Part shown: piece by piece, positions 35,296-44,972 of the stretch
Layout of the letters: every line of letters begins with the position of its first letter
Numbering within the stretch: position 1 is the first letter of the stretch
Made by a program: the position numbers and the translations under genes
The notes under the pieces: model-generated
Databases searched by the model: none
What the model saw: the letters and a program-made list of their open reading frames with translations, nothing else
What the model was told of the DNA's origin: nothing
From: MAG-121220-bin8 sp002700465
Lineage (GTDB): Bacteria; Bacteroidota; Bacteroidia; Flavobacteriales; Flavobacteriaceae
Direction: 5' to 3'
Assembly (NCBI GenBank): GCA_943789295.1
Contig: CALSTO010000001.1
Coordinates: 372,001 to 436,000, forward strand
Length of the DNA stretch: 64,000 nt

Positions 35296-35988
35296 TTATG
35301 TTTTTTTTGAAAGCTCAAAAAATCTTTCTTTCTCAATTCTTATTGTTTTTTCTGGAAATTTTGAAATAATATCGTAATCGTGTGTTGCGATTAAAACAGT
35401 AGTTCCACTATTGTTAATTTCTTTGATTAAACTCATTATTTCAGAACTTGTTGCGGGATCCAGGTTTCCTGTGGGTTCATCAGCTAAAATTATTTCTGGA
35501 TTGTTTAAAAGTGCTCTAGAAATTGCTACTCTTTGTTGTTCTCCACCAGATAATTCAAATGGGTATTTATCAATTACGTGTTCGAGTTTTACTTTTTCCA
35601 GAACTTCTTTAATTCTAGAATTTATTTTTTCCGAGTCTTTCCATTCAGTTGCTCTAAGAACAAACTCAAGATTTTTTTTTATTGTTATGTTAGGAAGAAG
35701 TTTAAAATCTTGAAAAACAACACCTAGTTTTCTTCTTAAAAAAGGAATTTCTTTATCTTTTATTTTATTAAGGTTAGTGTCTAAAATTCTAGCTTCTCCC
35801 TGCTTTACAATAATATCTCCATAAAGAATTCTTAATAAACTACTTTTACCCACCCCTGTTTTTCCAATAAAATAAATAAACTCTCCTTTTTTTACAGTTA
35901 AATTAATATTTGTAAGAATTGAAGTGTTGTTTTGTGAAATATTAACGTTTTTCAAAAATACAATTGGACTTATTGGAGTTTTTTCCAT
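35296..35988 (-). CDS. ftsE: Cell division ATP-binding protein FtsE
   Basis: A 230-residue ABC ATPase. The Walker A is GKTGVGKSS, the signature is LSGGEQQR, Walker B is IILADEPTG and the H-loop His is in IATHDYD. Closest resemblance is to FtsE, which works with the membrane protein FtsX to activate peptidoglycan hydrolases at the septum (the Q-loop VFQDFKLLPNITIKKNLEF segment is FtsE-like). No ftsX is adjacent, so the partner must be elsewhere; a LolD-like ABC ATPase is the alternative. It faces typA. Confidence 0.87.
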   Translation of the reverse strand: MEKTPISPIVFLKNVNISQNNTSILTNINLTVKKGEFIYFIGKTGVGKSSLLRILYGDIIVKQGEARILDTNLNKIKDKEIPFLRRKLGVVFQDFKLLPNITIKKNLEFVLRATEWKDSEKINSRIKEVLEKVKLEHVIDKYPFELSGGEQQRVAISRALLNNPEIILADEPTGNLDPATSSEIMSLIKEINNSGTTVLIATHDYDIISKFPEKTIRIEKERFFELSKKT

Positions 35989-36156
35989 AAAACCAAATTA
36001 GTAAAAGTTTCACTTTTAAATATGTTTTTTCTTTTTATTAATATTTAATTACATATTTACACCATTTTTATTAATTATATATAAATATGAAATCATTAAT
36101 ATTAAAATTTATAATAAATTAAACTATTTATGTCATATTTGCTTAAAAATTTTATT

Positions 36157-37822
36157 ATGTGTGGAATTGTATGCGCTTTAGATTTAAAACAATCTTCAGA
36201 TTTGTTAAGATCTCAAGTTTTGGAAATGTCAAAAAAAGTTAGACATAGAGGTCCTGATTGGAACGGAATTCATTGCGGAAAAAATGTTTTATTAGCTCAT
36301 GAAAGATTAGCAATTGTTGATCCGGCATCAGGAAATCAACCGATTTACAGTGATGATAAAAATTTGATTTTAGCTGCTAATGGAGAAATCTATAATCATC
36401 AGGAGTTAAGAGCTCAACTTAGTTCTGATTATGCTTTTCAAACTAATTCCGATTGTGAAATAATTCTTGCTCTTTATAAAGAAAAAGGAGTGAATTTCAT
36501 TGATGATTTAAACGGTATTTTTGGTTTTGTTCTTTATGACGAAGTGAATGATGAATACTTAATTGCTCGTGATCATATGGGAATTATTCCTTTATACATG
36601 GGTTGGGATAAACACGGAACTTTTTATATTTCATCTGAACTTAAAGCTTTAGAGGGTGTTTGTAATAAAATTGAAATTTTTCCACCTGGGCATTTTATGT
36701 CTAGCAAAGATAATAAGCTAGTAAAATGGTACGATAGAGATTGGATGAATTTTGATCACGTTAAAGATAACAATACAATTATAGATGATTTACAAGTAGC
36801 TTTAGAAAATGCTGTTCATAGACAGCTTATGAGCGATGTTCCCTATGGAGTGTTATTGTCAGGTGGTTTAGATTCTTCAATTACATCTGCACTTGCAAAA
36901 AAATATTCAAAAAATAGAATAGAATCTAACGATGTTAAATCCGCTTGGTATCCTCAACTTCATTCTTTTGCTGTAGGATTGAAAGGGTCACCTGATTTAA
37001 TAGCTGCTCAAAAGGTAGCTGATCATATTGATTCGATACATCATGAAATAACTTTTACAGTTCAAGAGGGCTTAGATGCTATTAGAGATGTAATATATCA
37101 CTTGGAAACCTATGATGTTACTACAATTAGAGCTTCGACGCCAATGTATTTAATGGCTAGAGTTATTAAATCTATGGGTATTAAAATGGTTTTATCTGGT
37201 GAGGGAGCTGATGAAATTTTTGGAGGTTATTTGTATTTTCATAAAGCGCCTGATTCTAAAGAATTTCATGAAGAAACTGTAAGAAAATTAGATAAATTAT
37301 ATCAATACGATTGTTTGAGGGCTAATAAATCTCTGGCAGCTTGGGGAATTGAAGGTAGAGTCCCCTTTTTAGATAAAGAGTTTATTGATGTTGCAATGCG
37401 AATTAATCCAAAAGATAAGATGATTACATCAGAAAAAATGGAAAAGTGGGTTTTAAGAAAAAGCTTTGAAAAATATCTTCCTGATTCTGTGGCTTGGAGA
37501 CAAAAGGAGCAATTTAGTGATGGCGTGGGATACGATTGGATAGATAGTTTGAAAGATTTAGTAAACGAAAAAGTGTCTGATGATATGTTTAAAAATGCAA
37601 AATTTACTTTTCCTTTTCAAACTCCAATGTCAAAAGAAGAATACTATTATAGATCAATTTTTGAGAGATCATTTCCCTTCAGAAACGTCTGCTACCACAG
37701 TTCCTTCAGTTCCTTCTGTAGCATGTAGCACACCAATAGCTTTGGAATGGGATAAGGCATTTAAAAACTTAAACGATCCGTCTGGAAGATCTGTTTCTAA
37801 TGTTCATAATGACTCCTATTAA
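36157..37822 (+). CDS. asnB: Asparagine synthase B (glutamine-hydrolysing), one apparent frameshift
   Basis: AsnB makes asparagine from aspartate using glutamine nitrogen. The start is set at the ATG at 36157, because the enzyme needs Cys2 (MCGIV) as the N-terminal glutaminase nucleophile; an upstream in-frame ATG at 36130 would bury it. The synthetase domain has the ATP loop LSGGLDSS and LSGEGADEIFGGY. The frame ends early at 37728, but the next frame continues with FPSETS and a normal AsnB C-terminus to 37822 (CSTPIALEWD). Dropping one base of the TTTCCCTT at 37672-37679 restores one 554-residue protein. A sequencing error is at least as likely as a real mutation. Confidence 0.88.
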
Positions 37823-37880
37823 TTTATAGTAAATTTAAGTTAAAATTGTTGATAACTTAGGCCTATTCAACTCTGATAAT

Positions 37881-37913
37881 TAACTAATTTCCTTGGTTAA
37901 TTAGTTATATTTG
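37881..37913 (+). promoter_or_regulatory. Probable gyrB promoter with inverted repeat
   Basis: TATATTTG (37906-37913) matches the -7 consensus 33 bases before the gyrB ATG. A perfect 9-base inverted repeat, TAACTAATT at 37881-37889 and AATTAGTTA at 37899-37907, overlaps its left edge and could be an operator or a supercoiling-sensitive structure. Confidence 0.4.
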
Positions 37914-37946
37914 TTTTAACCAAAAATTTATTAAAAATCATATAAA

Positions 37947-39884
37947 ATGAGTGAAGAGATAAATAAGAATCAGTATTCTGCTGACAGTATACAAGCTCTT
38001 GAGGGGATGGAGCATGTTAGAATGAGACCATCGATGTACATTGGTGATGTTGGTGTGCGAGGTTTACATCATTTAGTTTATGAAGTCGTTGATAATTCTA
38101 TCGATGAGGCAATGGCTGGACATTGTAACGAAATCAATGTTTCAATAAATGAAGATAATTCAATCTCTGTTGATGATAACGGTAGGGGTATTCCTGTCGG
38201 GATTCATAAAAAAGAAGGTGTTTCAGCTCTTGAAGTAGTAATGACTAAAATTGGAGCTGGGGGTAAGTTTGATAAAGATTCTTATAAAGTTTCTGGTGGA
38301 CTTCATGGCGTAGGGGTGTCTGTTGTAAATGCATTATCTGATCATCTTACCGCAAGGGTATTTAGAGATGGTAAAACTTGGATTCAGGAATACAGCAAAG
38401 GAAAAGCATTATTTCCCGTTAAGCAAGATGGTGATTCCTCAAAGTCTGGTACTGAGGTTACGTTTAGACCAGATAAATCGATATTTAAAGAATCTCAAGA
38501 ATATAGCTATGAAACTTTAGCCAATAGAATGAGAGAATTATCTTTCTTAAACAAGGGAATTACAATTTCACTCACTGATAAACGAACTAAAGTAGAAGGT
38601 GAATTTGTTAAAGAAGTTTTTAAATCTGATGAAGGATTAAAAGAATTTATTAGGTTTTTAGATGAAAACAGAGAACCGTTAACCTCCGATGTTATTTCAA
38701 TGGAGGGTGAGAAAAATAATATTCCCGTTGAAGTAGCCATGATTTATAATACATCGTTTTCTGAGAATTTACATTCTTATGTAAACAATATAAATACTCA
38801 CGAAGGAGGTACACATTTAGCCGGTTTTAGAAGAGGTTTGACATCTACGTTGAAAAAATATGCTGACTCGTCAGGAATGTTGGATAAATTAAAATTTGAT
38901 ATAGCAGGAGATGACTTCAGAGAAGGTCTAACGGCTATAGTTTCAGTTAAAGTAGCAGAACCACAATTTGAAGGCCAAACTAAAACAAAATTAGGAAACA
39001 GAGAAGTTAACTCTGCTGTTTCACAAGCGGTTTCAGAAATGTTGGAGAATTATTTGGAAGAGAATCCTGGAGATGCTAAAATTATTGTTGAAAAGGTTAT
39101 TCTTGCGGCTCAAGCTAGACATGCAGCCAGAAAAGCTCGTGAAATGGTTCAAAGAAAAACCGTAATGAGTGGGGGAGGGTTACCTGGAAAACTTTCAGAT
39201 TGCTCTGAACAAGATCCAGAACTTTGCGAAGTTTTTCTAGTTGAGGGAGATTCTGCTGGTGGAACAGCTAAACAAGGAAGAGACAGGAATTTTCAAGCTA
39301 TTTTACCATTAAGAGGGAAGATACTTAATGTTGAAAAAGCGATGCAGCATAAAGTTTTTGAGAATCAAGAAATAATAAATATCTATACTGCTCTTGGAGT
39401 TACAATAGGAACAGAAGATGACAGTAAAGCTCTTAATTTAGAAAAATTAAGGTATCATAAGATTGTAATTATGTGTGATGCCGATGTCGATGGAAGTCAT
39501 ATTGCAACTTTGATATTGACTTTCTTTTTTAGATATATGAAAGAGCTAATTGAAAACGGAAATATTTATATAGCAACACCTCCATTATACTTGGTTAAAA
39601 AAGGTGCTAAAAAACGATACGCTTGGAATGATGAAGAACGAGATGGAATTATGGAAGAATTTGGTCAAGGATCTTCAATCCAAAGGTATAAAGGTTTAGG
39701 TGAGATGAATGCTATTCAGCTTTGGGATACTACTATGAATCCAGAATTTAGAACTTTTAGAAAAGTGACAATTGATAATGCAGTTGAAGCTGACAGAGTA
39801 TTTTCAATGTTAATGGGTGATGAGGTTCCACCACGTAGAGAGTTTATTGAAAAAAATGCTACATATGCTAATATTGATGTTTAA
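37947..39884 (+). CDS. gyrB: DNA gyrase subunit B
   Basis: A 645-residue GyrB, the ATPase subunit of the enzyme that adds negative supercoils. The GHKL ATPase domain has DNSIDEAMAG, DDNGRGIPVG and GGLHGVGVSVVNALS. The Toprim domain has LVEGDSAGG (EGDSA) and the acidic DADVDGSHI, and the C-terminus has QRYKGLGEMN. The length is that of the short GyrB without the enterobacterial insertion. It begins 33 bases after the -7 box, and malate dehydrogenase follows after an 18-base gap. Confidence 0.98.
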   Translation: MSEEINKNQYSADSIQALEGMEHVRMRPSMYIGDVGVRGLHHLVYEVVDNSIDEAMAGHCNEINVSINEDNSISVDDNGRGIPVGIHKKEGVSALEVVMTKIGAGGKFDKDSYKVSGGLHGVGVSVVNALSDHLTARVFRDGKTWIQEYSKGKALFPVKQDGDSSKSGTEVTFRPDKSIFKESQEYSYETLANRMRELSFLNKGITISLTDKRTKVEGEFVKEVFKSDEGLKEFIRFLDENREPLTSDVISMEGEKNNIPVEVAMIYNTSFSENLHSYVNNINTHEGGTHLAGFRRGLTSTLKKYADSSGMLDKLKFDIAGDDFREGLTAIVSVKVAEPQFEGQTKTKLGNREVNSAVSQAVSEMLENYLEENPGDAKIIVEKVILAAQARHAARKAREMVQRKTVMSGGGLPGKLSDCSEQDPELCEVFLVEGDSAGGTAKQGRDRNFQAILPLRGKILNVEKAMQHKVFENQEIINIYTALGVTIGTEDDSKALNLEKLRYHKIVIMCDADVDGSHIATLILTFFFRYMKELIENGNIYIATPPLYLVKKGAKKRYAWNDEERDGIMEEFGQGSSIQRYKGLGEMNAIQLWDTTMNPEFRTFRKVTIDNAVEADRVFSMLMGDEVPPRREFIEKNATYANIDV

Positions 39885-39902
39885 TAAATAATTATAAAAT
39901 AA

Positions 39903-40823
39903 ATGAAAGTAACTATTGTAGGTGCAGGAAATGTAGGATCAACATGTGCAGAAGTAATTGCAACTCAATCCATTGCGAGTGAAGTTGTTCTTTTGGATAT
40001 TAAAGAAGGTTTTGCTGAAGGAAAAGCTTTGGATATGATGCAAACTCAAACAACTATAGGTTTTGGAACAAAAATAATTGGCACGACTGGAGATTACTCA
40101 AAAACATCTGATAGTGATGTTGTAGTTATTACATCGGGTATTCCTAGAAAACCTGGAATGACAAGAGAGGAATTAATTGGAATTAATGCTGGTATTGTTA
40201 AAACAGTTTCTGAAAATGTTTTAAAATTTTCACCAAACACAATAATAGTTGTTGTTTCTAATCCAATGGATACCATGACTTATTTGGCACTTAAATCAAC
40301 AGGGTTGCCAAAAAACAGAGTAATTGGTATGGGTGGAGCTTTAGACAGTTCTAGATTTAAAACTTATCTATCTCAAGCTTTAAATAGACCTGCGAATGAT
40401 ATTCATGGAATGGTGATAGGTGGTCATGGTGATACAACCATGATTCCTTTGACAAGATTAGCTACATACAACGGATTACCAATATCAGATCTAATTTCAG
40501 AAGAGAAATTAGATGATGTGGCAGCTAGTACTATGGTTGGTGGAGCAACTTTAACAAAATTATTAGGTACCTCAGCGTGGTATGCACCTGGGGCTTCAGT
40601 TGCTTTTCTTGTAAAATCTATTTTAAACGATGAAAAGAGAATTATTCCTTGCTCAGTTTTTTTAGACGGAGAGTATAATCAAGATGATATTTGTATTGGT
40701 GTTCCATGTATTATTGGAAAAAATGGTTGTGAAAAAATTATTAATTTAAATTTAAATGACAAGGAAATGGTAAAATTTGCTGATAGCGCCTCTGCTGTCA
40801 GAAAAATGAATTTAGCTCTATAG
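39903..40823 (+). CDS. mdh: Malate dehydrogenase
   Basis: A 306-residue LDH-like malate dehydrogenase of the citric acid cycle. The NAD-binding GAGNVGST (7-14) is followed by the DIKEG region, SGIPRKPGMTR in the mobile loop with the Arg that selects malate/oxaloacetate, and VIGGHGDTTMIPL with the catalytic His. VVSNPMDTMTY and GMGGALDSSRFK are family segments. Gap to gyrB is 18 bases, suggesting joint transcription. Confidence 0.96.
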   Translation: MKVTIVGAGNVGSTCAEVIATQSIASEVVLLDIKEGFAEGKALDMMQTQTTIGFGTKIIGTTGDYSKTSDSDVVVITSGIPRKPGMTREELIGINAGIVKTVSENVLKFSPNTIIVVVSNPMDTMTYLALKSTGLPKNRVIGMGGALDSSRFKTYLSQALNRPANDIHGMVIGGHGDTTMIPLTRLATYNGLPISDLISEEKLDDVAASTMVGGATLTKLLGTSAWYAPGASVAFLVKSILNDEKRIIPCSVFLDGEYNQDDICIGVPCIIGKNGCEKIINLNLNDKEMVKFADSASAVRKMNLAL

Positions 40824-40866
40824 GTATAGATAATTTAATAAATTACTTTGATGTTTATTCTTAGAA

Positions 40867-40897
40867 TTGCTTTATCATCAAGTAAATCATATATTTG
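40867..40897 (+). promoter_or_regulatory. Promoter of secDF
   Basis: TTG at 40867-40869 and TATATTTG at 40890-40897 with an exact 20-base spacer match the flavobacterial promoter. The secDF ATG is 35 bases downstream. Confidence 0.6.
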
Positions 40898-40932
40898 CTC
40901 GTTTTAAAAAAAGAACTCATAAATAATATATT

Positions 40933-43875
40933 ATGCATAATAATGGTCTAATAAAGTTTTTTGCTTTTTGTTTCACTCTTGTTAGTGTTTACCAAATTTC
41001 ATTCACTTTTATAACATCAGGCATTGAAGATAGTGCGTCTGAATATTCTATAAACTCTATTTCAAGTCAACAGGAAAATTTTGCCGATCTAAGAGAAGAA
41101 AAATATAACAATTATTTAGATTCTATTTCTGATGAGTCTGTTCTAGGCTTTACGACTTATAAAAGTGCAAAAAATAAAGAATTAAATAAAGGTCTAGATT
41201 TAAAGGGAGGTATTGATGTTACGCTTCAAGTTTCAGTTAAGGATATTCTAAAAGGTCTTTCAGAAAACTCCAAAGATCCTGTATTTAATAAAGCATTAAA
41301 TGATGCTGATATTTTACAAAAAGAATCTGATGATACTTATGTTGAATCATTCTTTAATGCTTTTGACGAAATTAGTACTGATACCTCATTGGCATCTCCA
41401 GATATTTTTGCAAATAGATCATTAAGTGATGAAATAAATTTTGAAATGACTAATGCCGAGGTTAAACCGATAATTAGAAGAAAAATTGATGAATCGATTG
41501 TTTCAGCTTTTGAAGTATTAAGAAAAAGAATAGATAAATTTGGAGTAACTCAGCCTAATATTCAGCGTTTGGGTAATTCAGGAAGAATTAGAGTTGAATT
41601 ACCTGGAGCTAAAGACGTTGCTAGGGTTAAGAACCTTCTTCAAAGTACAGCTCAGTTGGAATTTTGGTACACCGAGAAAAATGATGATTTTTTACCTTTT
41701 TTATCAAAAGCTAATGAGGTGTTAAAAACTATTTTAGTTGAAGATGATAAATCAGAAAAGATAGAAACATCCGAAATAGATGATTTATTAGCTGATGTTG
41801 AAGCTAATGATTCCATCAATTCTAGTGAAAAAAACCCTCTTTTTGATTATTTAGTTGGAACTGGTTTTCAAGGAGGACCAGTAATTGCACAATTTTTATC
41901 AAAAGATCAAAAGAAAATTGAGGAGTATTTGTCAATGCCAGAAATTAGACAATTACTTCCATCTGAAAAAAGATTTACTCGTTTTTTATTTGGTAAGACA
42001 GATGTGTCAAATAATGTAGTTGATCTTTATGCGATTAAATCTAACAGAGATAATAAACCACCACTTAGTGGTAGTGTAGTTGTTGATGCAAGTCAATCTT
42101 ATGATCAGGTTGGGGCAGCAGCTGTTTCAATGCAGATGAACGGAAAGGGTGCTAGAAAATGGGAAGAAATGACAGGAACTGCCTATACAGAAAAAAGTAA
42201 TATTGCTATTGTATTAGATGATATAGTATACTCAGCGCCTGGAGTTTCACGAGGTGCAATTTCTGGTGGTAGATCTGAAATTTCTGGTCAATTTACTTTA
42301 AATGAAGCAATTGATTTAGCTAATGTTCTAAGAGCGGGAAAATTACCTGCTTCAGCTGAAATTATTGAATCTGAAGTGGTTGGTCCTTCACTTGGAAAAG
42401 AAAATATTGAAAAAGGTATCAATTCTTTTATTATAGCTCTAATTCTAGTTCTTATTTGGATGATTTTTTATTATGGTAGGGCAGGGATATATGCGGATGT
42501 TGCTCTGGTATTGAACTTAGTTTTAATATTTGGAATTTTAGCTGGATTAGGTGCGGTACTAACGCTTCCTGGAATTGCTGGTATTGTGTTAACAATCGGT
42601 ATGTCAGTAGATGCTAATGTTCTTATTTTTGAAAGAATTAGAGAAGAGTTAGGAAAAGGAAAAGGTCTGAAACAATCTGTTGGAGACGGATTTAGTAATG
42701 CATTATCTTCAATTTTAGATGCCAATATTACAACTGGTCTTACGGCTTTAATTCTTTTTGTTTTTGGATCAGGTCCAATAAAAGGTTTTGCAACAACTTT
42801 ATTAATTGGTATTGCAACATCATTGTTTACAGCAATTTTTATAACAAGAATGTTAGTTGATTCTAGATTATCAAAAGGTAAAATTCTTGATTTTTCTACA
42901 ACACTCACCAAAAATTTGTTCAGTAAACTTTCTATTAGATTTTTACAAAAGAGAAGAGTTGCTTATTTTGTTTCAGCATCTTTATTACTAATTAGTCTTT
43001 ACTCGTTAAGTACAAATGGACTAAATCAGGGTGTTGATTTTGTAGGAGGAAGAACTTATACTGTGAGATTTGATAATGATGTAAATCAAAGTGAAATACA
43101 AGCTTCATTAATTGATGTTTTAGGAAACGCAGAAGCAAAAACATTTGGTTCTGATAATCAATTAAAAATTACTACTAATTATAAAGTTGATGTTGAAGGA
43201 ATTGAGGTTGATGATGAAATTCAACAAAAAATGTTTGATGCTTTAAAAACTAAGTTTCCTGAAAATTTAACTTATGATGATTTTGTAAATGGAGCTGATG
43301 ATAAGTCAGTAGGAATAATGGGATCCTCTAAAGTTGGTCCTACCATTGCTGATGATATAAAAAAGAATTCATTTCTAGCAATTTTTGGTTCTTTGTTTGT
43401 AGTTTTCTTGTATATATTATTAAGATTTAGAGATTGGCAATACTCATTAGGAGCTGTTACTGCAGTTTTTCATGATGTTTTAATAGTACTAGGGATATTT
43501 TCTTTAACCTATTCATTTATGCCTTTTAATATGGAAATTAACCAAGCATTTATTGCAGCAGTGCTAACCGTAATAGGATATTCTTTAAATGACACTGTTG
43601 TTGTGTTTGATAGGATTAGAGAGTTTAGGTTAATAAATAAATCTTGGGAGTTTACTAAGACAGTTAATGGTGCCCTAAACAGCACTTTGAGTAGAACTTT
43701 AAATACTTCTTTTACAACTTTAGTTGTGCTACTTTCAATTTTTCTTTTTGGAGGAGAATCTATTAGAGGATTTATGTTTGCTTTAATTATTGGTGTATTA
43801 GTTGGTACATACTCATCTGTTTTTATTGCAACACCAGTTATGTTTGATACACTAAGAAAGAGTTTAAAGAAATAA
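40933..43875 (+). CDS. secDF: Protein translocase subunit SecDF (SecD-SecF fusion)
   Basis: A 980-residue fusion of SecD and SecF, which use the proton gradient to help pull proteins through SecYEG. SecD features are the N-terminal helix, GLDLKGGIDVTLQV, the large periplasmic P1/P4 domain with an acidic insertion (about residues 275-310), and six helices (GMSVDANVLIFERIREE). The SecF part follows (GVDFVGGRTYTVRF, VIGYSLNDTVVVFDRIRE). Both conserved DxxxxxxR-type helix motifs are present. The fusion is the normal form in Bacteroidota. Confidence 0.97.
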   Translation: MHNNGLIKFFAFCFTLVSVYQISFTFITSGIEDSASEYSINSISSQQENFADLREEKYNNYLDSISDESVLGFTTYKSAKNKELNKGLDLKGGIDVTLQVSVKDILKGLSENSKDPVFNKALNDADILQKESDDTYVESFFNAFDEISTDTSLASPDIFANRSLSDEINFEMTNAEVKPIIRRKIDESIVSAFEVLRKRIDKFGVTQPNIQRLGNSGRIRVELPGAKDVARVKNLLQSTAQLEFWYTEKNDDFLPFLSKANEVLKTILVEDDKSEKIETSEIDDLLADVEANDSINSSEKNPLFDYLVGTGFQGGPVIAQFLSKDQKKIEEYLSMPEIRQLLPSEKRFTRFLFGKTDVSNNVVDLYAIKSNRDNKPPLSGSVVVDASQSYDQVGAAAVSMQMNGKGARKWEEMTGTAYTEKSNIAIVLDDIVYSAPGVSRGAISGGRSEISGQFTLNEAIDLANVLRAGKLPASAEIIESEVVGPSLGKENIEKGINSFIIALILVLIWMIFYYGRAGIYADVALVLNLVLIFGILAGLGAVLTLPGIAGIVLTIGMSVDANVLIFERIREELGKGKGLKQSVGDGFSNALSSILDANITTGLTALILFVFGSGPIKGFATTLLIGIATSLFTAIFITRMLVDSRLSKGKILDFSTTLTKNLFSKLSIRFLQKRRVAYFVSASLLLISLYSLSTNGLNQGVDFVGGRTYTVRFDNDVNQSEIQASLIDVLGNAEAKTFGSDNQLKITTNYKVDVEGIEVDDEIQQKMFDALKTKFPENLTYDDFVNGADDKSVGIMGSSKVGPTIADDIKKNSFLAIFGSLFVVFLYILLRFRDWQYSLGAVTAVFHDVLIVLGIFSLTYSFMPFNMEINQAFIAAVLTVIGYSLNDTVVVFDRIREFRLINKSWEFTKTVNGALNSTLSRTLNTSFTTLVVLLSIFLFGGESIRGFMFALIIGVLVGTYSSVFIATPVMFDTLRKSLKK

Positions 43876-43881
43876 TTTAAA

Positions 43882-44733
43882 CTATTTTTTTCTGGAATAG
43901 ATCATAAGGCATAATCCTATAATTATAAATGGGATACTTAGCCATTGACCAGTTGATAAAATTCCTAAAGTATCTTCAAGTCCACCTCCTTGACTTTCTT
44001 TTACATTTTCAACTAGTATTCGTATTGAAAAAAGGCAAGTTAAAAACAGTCCAAAAATGAAACCTTTATGTTTTTTCAAATTAGTCTTCCAGTAAATATT
44101 CCAAAGGAGAATAAATAATATTAAATAACCAAAGGCCTCATATAGTTGTGCAGGATGTCTTGGAAATATTTCACCATTATTTAAGAAAACAACACCAAAA
44201 TTTGAATTTGTATAATTTCCAACAATTTCAGAATTGAAAAAATTTCCTATTCTAACAAACATTCCACCTATTGCAATCGGAATAACTATTCTATCAAAAA
44301 TCCACAATACTGAATCGTATTTAAATTTGTATTTATAGATAAACATTGATGTAATTATACCAATAGTTGCCCCATGACTAGCTAGTCCTCTGTAGCCAAC
44401 AAATTTCCAACCATCAATTATTCCAAAAAAAAATGAACTATTTATATCTCTTTTTATAGGAAGAAAAATCTCTATTAAATTATTTTGAAAATAATCCCAA
44501 TTATAAAAAAACACTTCACCTAATCTCGCACCAATAAGAGTTCCAAATACTACATAAATAAAAAGTGGTTCTACTAATGTAACTGACTTGTTATCATTAA
44601 TATATATTTTTTGAACAATATAATAACCTAAAGAAAAAGCTATTATAAACATTACACTGTACCAATATATTGTTAAAGGGCCAAGATTTAAAAAAACTTC
44701 ATTTGGTGCCCAATCTATTTTAAATAACATCAT
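43882..44733 (-). CDS. lgt: Prolipoprotein diacylglyceryl transferase
   Basis: A 283-residue, seven-helix inner-membrane enzyme that attaches diacylglycerol to the lipobox Cys of prolipoproteins. Key segments are GNFFNSEIVG, GLASHGATIG with a conserved His, and RHPAQLYEAFGY. The many lipoproteins in this window (sulfatase, Kazal protein, GPx-like protein, W/Y/G-rich protein) are its predicted substrates. It follows yidD by 17 bases in a folE-cysS-yidD-lgt run and is convergent with secDF. Confidence 0.97.
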   Translation of the reverse strand: MMLFKIDWAPNEVFLNLGPLTIYWYSVMFIIAFSLGYYIVQKIYINDNKSVTLVEPLFIYVVFGTLIGARLGEVFFYNWDYFQNNLIEIFLPIKRDINSSFFFGIIDGWKFVGYRGLASHGATIGIITSMFIYKYKFKYDSVLWIFDRIVIPIAIGGMFVRIGNFFNSEIVGNYTNSNFGVVFLNNGEIFPRHPAQLYEAFGYLILFILLWNIYWKTNLKKHKGFIFGLFLTCLFSIRILVENVKESQGGGLEDTLGILSTGQWLSIPFIIIGLCLMIYSRKK

Positions 44734-44750
44734 AATTAATATTTATTTTA

Positions 44751-44972
44751 CTAAGGTATAGGATCATATCCATTTCCTCCCCATGGATTACATTTTAATA
44801 TTCTTTTAATACTCATTAACGAACCTTTAAACAGACCATGTTTTATTAAGCATTGTTTAGAATATTCTGAGCAAGTTGGGGTGTATCTACAAGTTGAGGG
44901 TAATAATGGAGAAATGAAATATTGGTATAGTTTAATTAAAATTAAAAACGGATATATAAAAATTCTTTTCAT
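44751..44972 (-). CDS. yidD: Membrane protein insertion efficiency factor YidD
   Basis: A 73-residue YidD-family protein with the diagnostic Cys-rich pattern: LPSTCRYTPTCSEYSKQC, then KRILKCNPWGGNGYDPIP. It sits at the membrane and helps insertion of membrane proteins, usually near yidC. Its ATG overlaps the cysS stop (TAATG), so translation is coupled to cysS. Confidence 0.95.
   Translation of the reverse strand: MKRIFIYPFLILIKLYQYFISPLLPSTCRYTPTCSEYSKQCLIKHGLFKGSLMSIKRILKCNPWGGNGYDPIP

Noticed and set aside
36130..36156. Upstream in-frame ATG for asnB
   Set aside because: AsnB needs Cys directly after the initiator Met, so translation must begin at 36157.
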